DNA of 64,000 nt from Aphis gossypii (GCF_020184175.1 NC_065531.1:50241213-50305212), one strand, 5' to 3'. Shown: positions 12,393-27,488, numbered from the stretch's first letter. The notes: generated by a model from the letters alone, not told the origin. Numbers and translations are program-made.

Positions 12393-15179
12393 ATTATGTA
12401 GGTATATATTATTTAATTATTATGGCATTGTAATATTTATTGGATACTTTTGATTTACTTCGATGATTCAATCATAAGTTGTGTCGCTTGCATATAATAA
12501 TTTTATTGGACTATTTAGGAGTATGCGATTAAAAATGTTTTGAAAATACGAATTCCGAAACTGTTTCCAAGGAATTTATGGAAAAATTATCGTCTCCTTT
12601 CATGCAAATCACACTTATTCCAAAAATTTGGATTTATTATTTTTTAGATTTTAGCTTAAAAATATTTACAAGACAGTAAAGACGTGATATTCAACTAATA
12701 TATTCTAAATATTTTTAATAAAAATGTTTAAATTTCAACTAAGTCCGTCATATAGTTCCCTCAATGTGATTAATACACTTACTCGTATAATTATTGCATC
12801 ACGTAGTATTCGATTCAAAGCGTAACAGTACAACGCAAAGAGTCGACATTTACAGTCAAAGGCGATATTTAATTGTCGTCATTGTGTATCTATAAGAGTA
12901 CATTTAATTATTATTATGGTATAAACCTATTTTTACTAAAAAAAATGGTATTTCGATCGAGGAGTAATATCATTTCTGTTGTATGAAATGCGTTATATTA
13001 TTGTAATGTCAACATTGCACATATTATATCTAGCTGTTTCGTATATTTTTCGACTATGTTTTTAACGACATTTCATAGATGACTCATACTGCAACTGGAT
13101 ATACGTGGGGCGTAAATATTTATGTTTAATATATAGCCGATAATACGTCATTACGTAGATATACCTATATGTATAATGTATATAAACTGTGTTATGTTTT
13201 GAATGTGTTTTGCTCAATTATTAAAACGGACCGTATAATTTTCGTACTTACATAGAAGCTATAATATTATATTATAATACGTATAACTGCGCTGTTAGCT
13301 GTTAGCGTATTGAAATAGAACGGTCACCGCAAAGTAAATTATACTCGAAACGTATTGTAATTTATCTGATTTCGAACGGTGTATATCATTTTACTATTTA
13401 CCTTGAAAAAGATATAATATTTTGACACCGACACTATACGGCGAGTGGATCGAAACTAATAGTTATTTCCTTGGGATATATATTATATATTGTATACTAT
13501 CAAATGAAATATCACCTTTTAATGAGAATAATATGTACACAATTATATTTTTCTGTGGGTAATTGTGTTTTACAGTTGTACAATGCACGTGCGAGATAAT
13601 TTATATTATAGCTGCTTAATATATCGTTTCAAGTATTGTTATTATTTGCTACTTTAAATCGATGTTTTGAAGGGAATTGAACTTAAATGAGTTTTATTTT
13701 TATTAATTTTAAATAGTTATACATGTCGTTCTCAACGAACGTTAGTTATTTCTACGCGATCTTAAACTTACGCGCGTAAAATATGTGTTCTATTGGTATG
13801 TATTTATGTTATTATGATTTGTAAATGTTTTAAATTTCTTTTTTATATCCAAACAAAAAATTTAAAACTGCAATAATATTCCACTAAATTGATATTTAAA
13901 TATATTCTGTATACAATAATACAGTATTGTTTTTATTCAATTGTTTCTCAGATTATCCAATGACCAATTTTAACAGGATCCTCTCTCCACCAATAAAATC
14001 TCACTATTTGTATTGTTCCTTTGATACAGATTTATACAATTATGAATTGTATAATCTAAACTCCACTAGTTAATATAAATTTGACTTTAGTTAATTTAAA
14101 TTTGTATAGCAACTATAAGATTTGATTTTTGACGTGATTTAATTTTGGGAAGACTTTGTGTTCCAAAAACTTCAGTGTAAATATTAAATTAATGTGTCGG
14201 TTTTAATAGAATATCGTTAGTACTAATTATCATATTACTGTAAAACGCATTTTTAAACAATTTTTTGTTGAATTGCATAAATAATATTAAATGAGTACTA
14301 TTGAGATCATCAATAGTCACAACCAATTACTAATTAGTATTTTACTCATATTGTAATTATTGTAAATTATCTATGGTGTCAACTTCTATTAGCGAACGAA
14401 CGATAAGCAACTACTTTAAATCTGAAACATAAAATGTTTTCTAGAAAGCGTTTAAATCAGCGTGAATTTAAAATTTTAAACCATTAGTTTATTCTTTGTT
14501 TTATTATAAAATAGATGTTTATCGTACTCTTGCTCTCGATTGGCTCACGGTAAATATTTTAATTCCGTTTTTGTACTCAATTAACTATTTAATGTTTGTT
14601 TAATATTTTGGTTTTATGTTTATTTTTTACGAATATACATGCCATGAATAATATGCGTATGGTTGTTATTACTTGTCACTTGTCAGTTATAAATAATTAT
14701 AATGAACACGTTTTTATTATTGTACAAGTATAATAACACTTCTCGATTTTGTAAAACGAAGAAAAAATGTATGGTATATTTAAAAAAGTTATTTATTATT
14801 CGAGTATAAAATATACACTGCAAAGTGAAGTTAATACTTTTGATTTTTAACACAAGTTGTATTATATTGTATAGTCTTTAACACACGGCATGCATAACAT
14901 CGACATTTTTTATACCTGCAGATTATCGAGATGTTTTTGTTCAATAAGCTAACTATTCTTCTTTTAACTTAGGTTTATTTTTCTTAGCAGTGGTCAAGCC
15001 CCCCTCCCCCGTGAAAAAAAAGAAAACATAAAAACGCTTAACGAAAACAACGTACGACATACCAATAGAACATCAAGTCATACTTTTTCAAGTCACCTAT
15101 GTTTGACGTTTACATTTCGGACGATAATCGTATTACAATAACAACGCGTCGTGTTACCGGAAAAATTGTTTTTTAATCG

Positions 15180-16330
15180 GATCGTCATCGCCCACATGCC
15201 CCCCGAGGTACACATGTAGTCGTATTATATTATACACAAACACCGTGTATATACCGATACTTGAGGTCAAATGTCGTCAGCACCAACAGCAGCAGAAATG
15301 TAATACTTCAACGCCTATGACCTCCCCTTCTCACCAGAGCGAAAAGCCACCGTTTATATCCTCCGAGTATACCTACGCAAAGCGGTTTCGATGAAATTTG
15401 TTTTAGTTTTAGACCGTTTTGTGCGGTGGTCGCCAAGTGTTTCCACAGATCGTACTTAATTATACACATTATATATTATGTATATACAATAATACTATGT
15501 ATATAATATATTATAGGTAGCAGTCACTCGCTCCCGTACTATATTATATACTTGTGTTAAAAAAAAAAAAAAGTATACAAACAACACGCGACGGTAATTC
15601 CCGCAAAAGTGCGATGATTTCGTTTTGGACGCCTCGGGGAGGTGGCAGTGGCGGTTAAGCTGACCTTGTTTGAAAGAGATAGTGAACGTATTGTATATAC
15701 ATATAGTCTCTCACACACTCGCGAGCGCATAATCATCATTGGATTCGAATTCTCTCTCTCGAACGCGTATTACTTATAGTACGTCAGATGATTCTAAAAG
15801 TGTGCGCCTGCCTACCTAAATGCATACGACAGTGTGTTTCACGTAGAAGCGGTGACGACGAGGGGGCAATTATTATCACTGGCAGGTAGGTAGGTAGGTA
15901 AGTAAAAACCGGCTGGCATAATATCATTATGCGTACTGTATCGGTGAACGGGTAGGAGAAATTTTGAGCGACGCGTGACCTACAAACGAGTCATAGAACC
16001 GATGCGCCGCAATACGAAGCGATACGACGATAATATATAATATATTAATATTATTATTACTGTATACGTATTTTATACGCCGGAAAAATGTCTACCCACG
16101 CACGTCTCACGTCCCGATGATTTTTCTTTTTGACGGATTTTACTTGTGTGCCGATTAATGATAAAATTATTGTCGTCCGTCGCCGTGTTCCATCACGATT
16201 GCTCCTGCAGTTCTACTCTGACCTATTGTTTTTATTAGTGTTATTGTCAAAGGGTTCCCCGCAGAGTGCCTTTCGACGGTTCGTACGTTGCGTTTTTCGA
16301 AAAAAAGTATACAAGTGTTCCAGATACTTA
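15180..16330. promoter_or_regulatory. CpG-rich stretch with GGTA repeat and consensus splice donor
   Basis: G+C and CpG rise repeatedly here (15180-15210, 15580-15680, 15840-16010, 16070-16300). An (AGGT)n run at 15884-15900 ends in AG/GTAAGT, an exact plus-strand donor consensus (GT at 15898-15899). The stretch could include an untranslated first exon of a plus-strand transcript, but no downstream acceptor and coding exon could be assigned. Confidence 0.25.
15884..15900. repeat. (AGGT)n tetranucleotide repeat
   Basis: About four AGGT units, typical of the GGTA-rich words scattered across this window. Confidence 0.85.
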
Positions 16331-17147
16331 TAAAAAGACAATATTATACTGTACGACCTGCAGACGGTTCACCCGGATTTTAGATTTTCTAAAAAACCTA
16401 TTTTAAAATGTATAACGGTTAAAAATAAAAAAAAAAAACACTATACGTGAGTAATGTATGAGCAGTGTGTTTGATACTAAAGAGTTACGAAACGTCAATA
16501 TCAGTCAACATTTTGAATTTATGAAATTAAAACATTTTTAAATATTGTAAACATTATTGGTATTGTGTTTACCAGTCTGCAGAGCTATTGTACTTAATGT
16601 TTTGATAATAAAATCATCATACGACGATGTTCTTGGCAATTGTGAGAGGGAATTAAATACCTATACAAACGATAATTATTACGACATTGTTTAAGCTGCA
16701 TATTATTTAGAAAACTATGATAACACGACGTCTGACTATGGTATTTATACTACGACGGTATTATTATTTTTGAATGAAAAAAAATCATTAGTATACTTAT
16801 ACTCGTAATGTTTTTGTCTTTTGTTCTTACACTATCCAATTCTGTTTAATGTTGTCTTCCATTATAAAACTTGACATTCTAACAAATTACATTCGAACAA
16901 CTGACCCCTTTTTATCGAATAAATAATCAAATTAGGTTTTCTAATCGTCGATTATTGACTATCGTTCTATCGGTCATTATATAACTATTCTAGTATCTAA
17001 AGAAAATTATATTAGGTATTGCTCTGAAAAACTGGATAGATGAATATTTTGAAATGTAAAAGTTTGAAAGGGAAAATATATAAATACGAAACGTATATTA
17101 TAATATTATAGTAGTAAATCTAGATAAAACATAAAAATATTTAAATT

Positions 17148-17173
17148 ATAATATTATTATTATTATTATTATT
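17148..17173. repeat. (ATT)n microsatellite
   Basis: About eight ATT units in AT-rich sequence. Confidence 0.85.
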
Positions 17174-17617
17174 TGAAAAGCTTTCAGAATTGATAAAGTT
17201 CAAATTTTGACATTTTAGTCGTAAACCTGTTTGTTTTCTCTCATTAGCCAAATTGAAGTAAATCGAAACAAAATTAATAAACTGTTTAATTAATACGGTT
17301 TATAATAATAATTTTTGATGACTAATACATACCACACAACGAGTAATTTTTTTGAAATATTTTATTACCTTACCTATAAAGATAAAATATTTTAGATATT
17401 TATCGTTGAAGATCTCAATTTTATGTTCAAATAGGTATGACTTCAGTACGTGATTTAAAGCTTACCTGTATATATATTATTATTTTTTATGTAAAACGTA
17501 TTTAATAGTAAAAACAGGGGAAGTCGTTCTGCTGTCTTCTAATAGGTGTCGAGTGTATCTCGTTATTGAGTAGGTCACTGTAATGAAAGTGTTTAATTTT
17601 AATTTAATTATAAATCA

Positions 17618-17680
17618 TACTGCAAACTTACAACGATTCTGAGGAGCAGAAATGGTTTGTCAACTTGTATTTTTAATGAT
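17618..17680. mobile_element. Possible dispersed-repeat fragment
   Basis: ACGATTCTGAGGAGCAGAAA followed by TGGTTTGTCA resembles a word I associate with dispersed repeats in aphid DNA. There are no boundaries or inverted repeats. Offered as a weak call. Confidence 0.2.
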
Positions 17681-18399
17681 TTTCATTATTATATATTTAA
17701 ACATATTAGTTTACATTATTATACTAAGTATTAATATTTTTTTTTCTATTTACAATGCGGTAAATTGTATAGGATTTTTTAAAAAAACAAATCGCGTTTG
17801 TTGCATTATATAATAACTATCATCTTATGATTTCATGTATAATAACTATAACTTATTATTATGCGTTGTAGTATGTCGATACTAACATACCATAAAAAGA
17901 TAACAATACGTCCGTAGTATAAATATAAAATAGCTGCTTAAAATGAATATAAATATTTTGAAAATGTCAAAGTGAATTTAGTACCTAAATAATAAAATAC
18001 ATAATAATAAAAAGATTAAATTAAAACTTTGGTTGAGTTTGGTCCCTATCAAAATATATTTTTTTGAATTCTCAAAATATTTTACCCAAAAACAAAAATC
18101 GCATTATACCTACATAAAACGAAAAATTCTTGAAAATTCGAAAGATTGAAATATTTGTTAATAGTAAGAAGAACCAACAGTTTATTACTTTATTATGTTT
18201 ATATAATATATATATAATGCTAATTGTATGCTTATAAAAATTTAGTCAAATTTTCAAATCTCAACTGTTATACATTATTGAATCTTTTGAAAAGCTTAAA
18301 TTTCATATTATTTTTAAAATGACTGGGGATTTTTTACTTTTGACTCCTACCCTTACTCCCAAAAAATTAAATAGATTCAATTGTACATCAGAAACCATC

Positions 18400-18662
18400 C
18401 TTTGGCTGGGGCAAGATACGACGTATTACGCTACTTGTGAAATGCTGTGTTTTCCATCAAATTAATGGTTTATATCGGAGTAACATATTATATACGACGG
18501 ATGTAATACGCTGCGTTTTCATCCTCAGCGGAAAATGCCAATCGGCTTGCGTTTTAGCGTGCGAAAGCCGAATTAATAAAAACGCAAACTCCTTATTTTA
18601 TATTGAATTAGGTTGGGCTAAACTGATGACGGAAAACGCAGTGGATAACCCTGGCCTTTAAG
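18400..18662. mobile_element. Nested fold-back (MITE-like) element
   Basis: A GC-richer block in AT-rich DNA. The word GCGTTTT occurs at 18513 and 18549 and its complement AAAACGC at 18579 and 18633, giving a nested +,+,-,- arrangement. Longer arms pair around 18511-18528 with 18624-18641, with one small gap. Inside, CGGCTT (18543) pairs with AAGCCG. The ends are loosely inverted too (CTTTGGCTGGGG on the left; AAAGGCCAGGG read from the right). This architecture fits a small non-autonomous fold-back transposon; no target-site duplication was identified and the family is unknown. Confidence 0.4.
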
Positions 18663-21600
18663 TTACAGATCAAAGCGTAGGTATTTTGTAATTTTCCAAA
18701 ATGTAATGAGTTGTACGAAAATAAAACCCATTATTGAATCAATATAAATTCATCGCCCTAATCAGAATCTAAAATAACCCATTTTTGTTTTTATTGATGT
18801 GTAAAATTATTTTTAACTTTTATCTAAACTATATCATTATCGTATTACGTGTATAGTTTTTTAGCCATAAATTAAACCATTTTTATATTTTTATAACATA
18901 GTTAAATTTAATGTTCGATTGCAGCATCCACGAGACTTTCCAACTCATCGCGTCACGCGTATATGGTTTTTACAATATTTTAAATACTCATATATTTTAT
19001 GCTAAATATTATACGTACTATAATAAGACCCTTTCGATATAGACCGTTGTTACATGTGACCGATCGTTGGTCATAATAAACGGTTATACCGTTAATTATT
19101 AAGAAAAAATAAATTGGCAGAAAAAATGTTAAACATAAAATTGATTATTTTATGCGAGAGACTATTGCAACCTGCTTTATAATAATTGTGAGGTCATAGT
19201 ACGATATTATTTACAAATTTTTGGGATGAGTGCATTACAATCGAGTCTCAACAACTCGAAAACCTCGATAACCCGAATTTGTATTTTTTTGTCCCTTGCA
19301 GTTATATAAATGTTATAAAACTCGAAAAATACATAGTTCGAATGAAATCCGAATTATCGCAATGACTGCGTATTACATATATTTTCAAACATACAATAAT
19401 ATGTATTATGCATAAGCGATGTAATATAGGTATGAGCTATACAGTCATTGTACCTGTATAATATTCCTATTATATTCCTTCTGCAGCGTAAAGTATACAT
19501 ATACCGATATACCCTATAGCTATGTAGAATTATTACAATAGTTGTAAGTATATTATGCGAACGAGATTCATGTAGACATCGTCGTAAATCGTAAAACGTT
19601 AATAATATCACGGGCAATCGGATTTCAGGAAAAAAAAATTAAAATACAATTTTTCAGAACGAGCGTGAAATCAACACGTGCAGTCGTGTAAAACAATCAT
19701 AACGATTTAAACGCGTTTATGTGGCGCATACGTTTCGTGACGGCCAACGGTGTGTGCGCTATTCATTTATAATAATATTATTATAACATAATATATAAGT
19801 AAATAGTAAATAATATATATTATCATTATGCGCGATACGACAACGCCACGTCCGGTCAGCCAAATCGTTTATTCACACTCACATATCTGGAGTCCATTAC
19901 ACTTCACGATTTGCGAATTAATTTCGAATGAAAACGAAATTTGTTTTTTTCTTTTCCTCTAAACGTGTTTCCGCTGTGGCGTGTGCAACAGAGACACATT
20001 CGCTTATACGACGTATAATATTATATTTCCATAATAGGTACCTTCGTTCACTTCGTTGTAATATTACTTCTGTGAGTCGTGAATGCGGATTTAGGCTGCA
20101 GGGGGGCTGCGATTATTTTAGACAAAAAAATTGCCGGTGAAATTATCGTAAATGCGATTAATGTCACGAGTATTACACATTTCATAATTTCAAAACATTT
20201 TTGTAGCATCTCGTGTCGGTATATTCTCATATCGTAGTACATCATTGTCTCGACTTTACCTTGTCAAACGTTCATTTATCGTATTACAATGTGATACACG
20301 TGACGTTATATGTGATCGAGTGAAAGAAAAAAATAAAACGATTTCATGATAGGAATTAAAATTCAATAATTGATCTTTCAAGCGATACAAATATACAATG
20401 TTGTACAAAAGTATTGAGCTCTATACGTATAATTTCTTCTTAGGGATGCTCGTTTTTCGGTGTTATCAAAATCACGCGGAACAGTGTTTCCCCCGAATCC
20501 GTCAGTGGGTTAATGCAAAATCGCGACACGGTTATGCGGTCGCTGATTTTTAAGCGCTACGAAACCTAGGCATCGTCGTATAATATAATATAAAATGAAA
20601 CATATTTTATTCGGCTACGAAAATAACTGATCTATAAACGGTTTTGTGGTTTTACGAAAACAATATTTTTCCGACCAATATTCACACCTAAATACATACA
20701 AATATAATGATTTACAACTGATTAAGTGATAAAATTGACAATAATATATTGTTATAATATTATGGCGTTGTATCGAAATCAATATCTCCTCCCCTTCCGC
20801 TTTTATATAATAATATGTTATACTGTAATACTGAATATAGTTAATACTTATTGTGTTTCACTCACAGGTGTATGAACAGGTGCAGTACATACGAGTTTTA
20901 TTTACTTATAACTAACATCTTTACGTTTTTTTATTAGTAAAAAAGAAGACAGGTCGACCCACCCCCTCCCCCTCCCCGCCACCACATCAACTGAGTATAT
21001 TAATGATGATAATCGATAATGATTTATATGATATTATTTAATTATTACAATATGTGATTGGTGGATACACTACAATAAAATTACAGTAGTGCTACACCGA
21101 TTTTCCAATGGCATTGTCTTGTATTTTTTTATTTTATTTTGTTTTATTATTAACAGCGGGTGTCGCAATAAGAGCGATAATAATAATATTATTATTATTA
21201 TGTATACGTAAATACGGGAACCGAATTAAAACGAACCAATTATAAAACAATAGAACAACTTCGGCCTCGCGATAATAATATATTCCGCATACACCACTTA
21301 TACGTACATATCATTATATGCCTATATATATTGTATATTTGTGTGTAACTTAACACTATATAATGTTATAATACGGTCGTTTAGAGTGGTGTACACGAAA
21401 AGCTTACAATCGAATTCATTAAAGTATCAAAATATATAGAATTGCCGACGTGTACCTATCATTATTTTTTAGTGTTTCACACTTTGTATAAAGTATACGC
21501 CGCAGTGAACCAATACCTATCGTAAATAAATTATAATGGTCTGATGATTAATTATTATTACGTAAAATATGTCGTTGGAAACGCCCATTGGTTTTTTTCC

Positions 21601-22204
21601 TCGCACTGGCAACAAGCGATGGCCAAAAACACACTTACCTATCATGTACGCCCCCATTTTCAAAACCTAATTTAGCAAATCTTTCCACGCAAAAATAACT
21701 AATGCTCAATTTCTGTGAAAGTCTGACTAGCTTTTTGTAATTTCTGGTTTAGGTAGGTACGTGATTGCCGAAAAAAGTCATTGACATCTGCTCTGATAAT
21801 TATTTTCGATAATATTTTATCGAAATGCTATTAAAATTATTTAAATACATATTATACTACCATATTTATTTTGATAACTAATATTAATATTGTACAGATA
21901 AATATTGAGATCCATACAAGAATAAAGTTTACAAAAAATAAATGTTTTACAACATTATCAAATTACAAAATTGTATAGATATAGACATTTTGGTAGATGA
22001 CTTTTTACTTTTTAGCTATAATAATTGTCAAAGTATATATCACTACTAGCATTTTAATAATCCTTCATATATTCATAGATATTCTTCTTTAAATTATAAA
22101 TGAAATATATATATTATATATTTATAAATATTTTTTAAATTATGTCAGATACGTTAAATAATTGTTTAAATTAACTACTTTTATTTATTATAATACTTAG
22201 TATA

Positions 22205-22450
22205 ATGAAGAGGCCGTTTTCAACCTACGTAACAAAATTTAACACCACTATTTTTAAAATAAAGTTGTTTGGCATTTCAACTTTTGTGTTTTGGCATTCA
22301 ACGACCCAAAGTTCATCAAAAAATTAAACTGATTGACGTTAAGCTGATATAACGTAAGCAAAGAGGACTTTAAAGTTAAGAATTAAACGATAACCTCAAG
22401 AAAATTCTTAAATCCAAGTTAAGCGACAGTCAGTAATGCTTGTCTAATTT
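22205..22450. repeat. Possible degenerate repeat with internal direct repeats
   Basis: This non-coding block is of higher complexity than its flanks. It carries near-duplicate words (TTTGGCATTTCAAC and TTTGGCATTCAAC; ACGTTAAG near AACGTAAG). It has no open reading frame of note and may be an old mobile-element fragment. Confidence 0.2.
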
Positions 22451-24649
22451 TCATTTTATTCAGTATATCAGTATAAATAAAAATTATTTTGTAAACTTTG
22501 TACGAGTATCTGAGCATAAGAATATTTAATACAAAATAAACTTTTACTTCTATAGAAGTTATTTAGAGAAAATAAAAGACGTTATTAAACTGATATTATA
22601 AAATTATATTTTTTTTACGAAATTGGTAAATATGAGTAGGCGCATAACATATTATTATGTATAATGCTTTATTCTTAGAAAAAAAATGTCTGCTGTGCCA
22701 CTATAACCATTACTCGACCGTCGTGGTCTTCACACGTCATTTAACCCAATAGAAAAGTCATATTCGAGAAATACGCATTGTTTAATTATACATATAAACT
22801 TTATACAATATTAGAATAGATAATAATATGTAGAATTACTATAAGTATTCACTATAAAAATGATTTTACTTTTCTTTTATTCCTTCAACACGAATGTAGG
22901 TAATTGGTTGCACACGTCATGACGTATAGTATTATTATATATACTTATATAGGTACGCGTTACGCACAATAAAATTATTGGTATGGAATAACAACAATAA
23001 ACAACATAGTAGGTCTAGAACAAATTTATATATATCGAAATATATATCGACGATATTGATTCATTCCAAAGGATTATTTCTGTCAGTCGATATGATTATG
23101 AAAATATTATCGTTGGATTAAATATACACTCGCATATTGTGCGTGTTTCAAACTTTGATTGACAGCTCGAGTTGTATACATATAAACGTTCGATTTAGAC
23201 TACACGAATAATTCGTGTGTGAGTAAAAGAATAAAAAGTATTTTATACTTTCAAGAATCGAAAAAAAAACTCGCGAACGAATCCTCTTACGCAGATATTT
23301 ATATACTCTCTCCAAATATTAACATCCTTCAAACGATCTACATTCTAATTTATTCTCACTATATCTTATAACATTATAACCTATACATCATTATATTATA
23401 ATGCATAGGTACTTTGTAACAATATAATATGATATTGTACTTTAGACGTAGTAAAATACACGGAGCAAATTCGGACCGTACGGAACGTTGTGAATTAACT
23501 CTGATTTACAAAATTGTCTAGCAAAACGATGGTTTTGGGCATCCTTATTAAGTATAGTTGGGATAATGAAATCGATGGAAGTACTACGCCATACGTACTA
23601 CTGTACAAAACTCCGCAGCAGCTTATTACTGAAAACCAGGAAATAATATTCCAATAAAAATATCATCGAACAAAATAATCCACCGAGTATAATTGAAATG
23701 AAAGAAGGATTTAAAAAAAAAACAATTTATGAATTATTTCATTTTTTTCACCCTATGTAAGGACTTGTTACTTACCTTGAGTTTTTATTATTATTTGAAC
23801 CGGAGGTCTCGGAAGATTTTTTTAACGTCTTCGCTGCAGTAACTCTCACGTATTGACCACAATGTCGTTTCAAAACTGTATAAAATACTTTTTTTTTACG
23901 TCTTTGGCTGCAGACATAAGCACTCTGATTGGTAATTATTGTCGATCATAAAATCGATAAACAATTCATTAATTTATATGTATATGGATCAAAGGATACA
24001 GTATACTTCATCAGATGTGCTCACCTCCTTTATCTTCTTCAATATAATTCAGTTATTTAAAATCTGATTTTTAGAGTTTTTTTATATACTTAAAGACCAT
24101 AATTTCAAATTCTTGAAGTTTTACTGTCTAATGTTTGAGTGTTGTGTAGAGATACATAAACTGAGAACTTATTTTTCTACTATAAATTATTTTTCTGAAA
24201 ATGCCTATGTCCTGAAAATCTAAATTTGAACAAAAAGTCCATGGTGATTGTTTTGAAAGTTTTCACGGGCTATGGTGACTGGAAAACTTTAATAATTAAG
24301 ATGAATTGATCAACATTATTTGTAATATAATATAGAATTTTGAATTAAGTATATTTTCAGAAATATTATCCACGTAATAATTTACTTGTTTGCAAAACGG
24401 AAGTTAATATCAATCCCCACAAAACACTTCTCAAGTATTCAAAAAAATCTCAATTATTTATGGAAAAGTATATTTTAAAATAGAATTTAAAATATAAATC
24501 TACTTTTAAAGGGGAAAAATGGGATCATGTCGTTGGTGATTCACACCTTAACACACACACAGCAAACACGTATGAATTTATTATAATTAAATACACACAT
24601 ATCGTATATTATATGTACCTACCAGCTAATATAAAACCTATAAAAATTA

Positions 24650-25200
24650 AATGTTAATCACCGTCGAGCGGGATAAGACACGTTCGCCCGCCGTAAAAGT
24701 GTTCCCTCTGCTCGATCTGTTTGCACTATTATTCGTATTTTTTTTTTTTGTTTTACGATTGTTTATCAGCGTTTTGAAGATTCTTGAATATTGTTACCGA
24801 ACTCTCCTCGGGTTTCCGTACACCTTTCTCCCGGTGAAATTACGACTTTCATTGTTTTGCGTTCGCGGCGTATACCTACAGCACTCGCGGCTCACTAATA
24901 TTCGGACGTGGATATGACCATGACGAATCGTCGTCCGAATAATATTATCTACAACGCTAATCCGCACCCGACAAACAGCGCGATATTGTGTACCTAATAC
25001 CTAAGTAATAATAACCATAATATATTATATGAGCGTTCGCAGGACGACGGTGTATGACGGCCGTTGTAGTTATACTCATTAGGCGTTCTCGTATAGTGTC
25101 GGTGCTCGTACATCATACTTTCAACGAGTATTATCGTTTTGGTTTTTAATTAAAATATTTTCCGTCCGCCACATTCGAAAATTCTTGTGTGCGACAAGCG
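24650..25200. promoter_or_regulatory. GC-richer patch, function unknown
   Basis: Local increase in G+C and CpG (24660-24710, 24800-24960, 25030-25190) with one short plus-strand open frame that starts at an ATG near 24651 but has no recognisable domain. Best regarded as a possible regulatory block. Confidence 0.2.
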
Positions 25201-27336
25201 TCACAGTACTATTATACCTACTCGTATAGTACACATTACGCTCGCCGAACGATTTTTTTCAACCATACCGCAAAGAACTTGAAAGGAAGTAGCGCCGCAA
25301 TGAACACATTTAGAATGATTAATGATGGACATATTATATAATTTATATATACATAAGTAGGTATATAACTTTTGGCCGGTGTGTACAATAATATAATAAT
25401 TAATATTACTATAACTGCAGATGGAGTCAACGCGTCTAATTTATTATGTAGTGCCTAGCAATGTAGTTTTATAAAAAACACCGTTCATCTCTGTTTATCT
25501 TTTTATCGTATATAAGTACAATTTTGACCAAGCATAGACTTAAAATATTAAACTATTTCAAACATAAAAAAAATCTGAAACTTTTTAAATGGGTTCATGA
25601 TTTAAAAGAACCAATTGTAAGTAGGTTTATAGGCACGGTGACGAATTCTTTTTATTTTTACTTAGTACCTACGCACAATGATTAAGCCGTTGATTATATC
25701 ATACGAATTGCACTCTCAATACTTACTTTTGAAACTATGTTACATTTCGTCATAAACCACTAAATTATAAACACTATAAAAACCAAACCGGATTAACGAG
25801 TGTGTAATAAAATTAAAAATTTATTATTTCATTATTATTTTTGTTCATTACTTGTGCGTTATCATTATTATTATTATTTTTTTTTTTTATCTATTAAATG
25901 GTCAAGTTCTTTATGAATTGTAATTTATAATATTAATTGTGTTTTTTTACTCGCATACTACATACCTAATACGAGGAAATTCATATTATTGTGGTAGTGT
26001 AATGTTATAGTCATTTGATTATTTAATTGATTGGAATAATTTTAGAAATTTTCAACAAAAATTTTATTGTTGTTGGTAAATACTTACCTTAAATTTTAGA
26101 ACCAAATATAACACAGAGTGACATATATTACAGGAACAGAAAGTAGTAATGTATCGTCGTTTTTACTTAAGACGACTTCCTGGATGAATTATCAAGCAGT
26201 ACGCAATACGTGTTACTTATAATACATTTTCAGACTATCTGGTTACGAAATCTGCATTTGTTTTTTACGATCTTGGTTTACGAATACATCATACATGTGA
26301 ACCAGTGTATAGCACATAGATACGAGTCAGTTGATGTAATAATCCGGTTGTTGACAGATCGACATTGTTTATCACCGTACGTGGTTCACATGACTTCTTA
26401 TAAGGAAAAAAATTCGAAAAGGAAGGGAAAAATACTTGGTGTTGGGTCGTTGGTCGTACTCGCACCGAAAAAGTAATAATAATAATAATAAAAAATGTGT
26501 TTATATATCTTGTAATGACTGGTATAATGTTTATGTATATATTATTTTGTATTTACACGGCATAACTATACATGCACATTAAATTTTATAAATAAAAATA
26601 CAAACAATATCGGTCCCAAAAAACACATGCAAATACCAGCTATCTATGATGATTGCAGCGGTGTCGTTTTTTCTATGTTATACAGAAAAAAAATATAATA
26701 TGTAATTGATAGATATAATAAGAAAATTAAGTTATACTCTTATTGTCTACAATTAAAATTTTGCGTATATAAGTTAACTTAATATATAATATTCAATAAT
26801 ATACGCGCCAGCGATGACATATTAAATAGGTAATATATAATATATAATATTATATAAAAAATATATTAGTATTTCGTTTAATGAGCAACAATCTGAATAG
26901 TGAATAGCTTTACTAGAATATAACGCGAACGCGTAACGGGTAAGAGGGCGTAATATTCGTGAATGGCTTGTCGTTAAAAACATATAATAGAATAATAATA
27001 ATAATTGATCGATCACATTCTCAAAACTAGAACAACAATGACGTAATATTCAGTAGTGCAACACATATACATAATATATAGATTATAATATAGGTTTACG
27101 GTCCACTGTATTAAAATAAACATGAGTTGTATTTTAATGTCGTTTCCGTCCGTTTACTATCTTCCGGCCGAAGATAAAACGATGAAACAATCGTAGGATT
27201 CCCACGTAAAAGGAAGTAGAGTAATTTAACGATGAATACAGTCGTGTCTGGGGCCCAGTTTACAGATGCCTTCGATGACGAAGACACGAACTTGACCTCT
27301 TAATACAATGACCGATGTGACGTGCGACCATAACGA

Positions 27337-27342
27337 TTTATT
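27337..27342 (-). terminator. AATAAA polyadenylation signal, distal alternative
   Basis: A second exact AATAAA on the minus strand lies about 440 nt after the stop codon. It could be an alternative cleavage site for the same transcript; transcript ends would be needed to choose. Confidence 0.3.
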
Positions 27343-27488
27343 AGATTTCGATTCGATGATTGAGTTTTTGACGGGAAAAGAAAACGAGATTTGGAACGAA
27401 ATATGTATGTTGTGGTGCTACGATTGTTTTCGTTATTAAAATGAAAACAAGGCGAAATAAACTGTCATTAAAACGTTAAATATAGACA

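Larger units (their letters stand above)
9661..15000. other. AT-rich non-coding DNA
   Basis: No supportable gene. It contains poly(T) and (ATT)n runs, some moderately CpG-rich sequence near 10720-11040 and 11580-11720, and the hAT-like fragment at 12.0-12.4 kb. A T-rich acceptor-like site ending TTTCTGTAG occurs near 10060 but has no partner exon. Confidence 0.5.
16331..27320. other. AT-rich non-coding DNA between the CpG-rich stretch and the gene's 3' end
   Basis: No gene is supportable. Open frames found here are short, mostly without a good ATG context and rich in Ile, Tyr, Phe, Asn and Lys. Repeat relics at 17.6, 18.4 and 22.2 kb are listed separately. A C-rich tract (CCACCCCCTCCCCCTCCCC) lies at about 20959-20977, and a GC-richer patch at 24650-25200. 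Confidence 0.5.
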
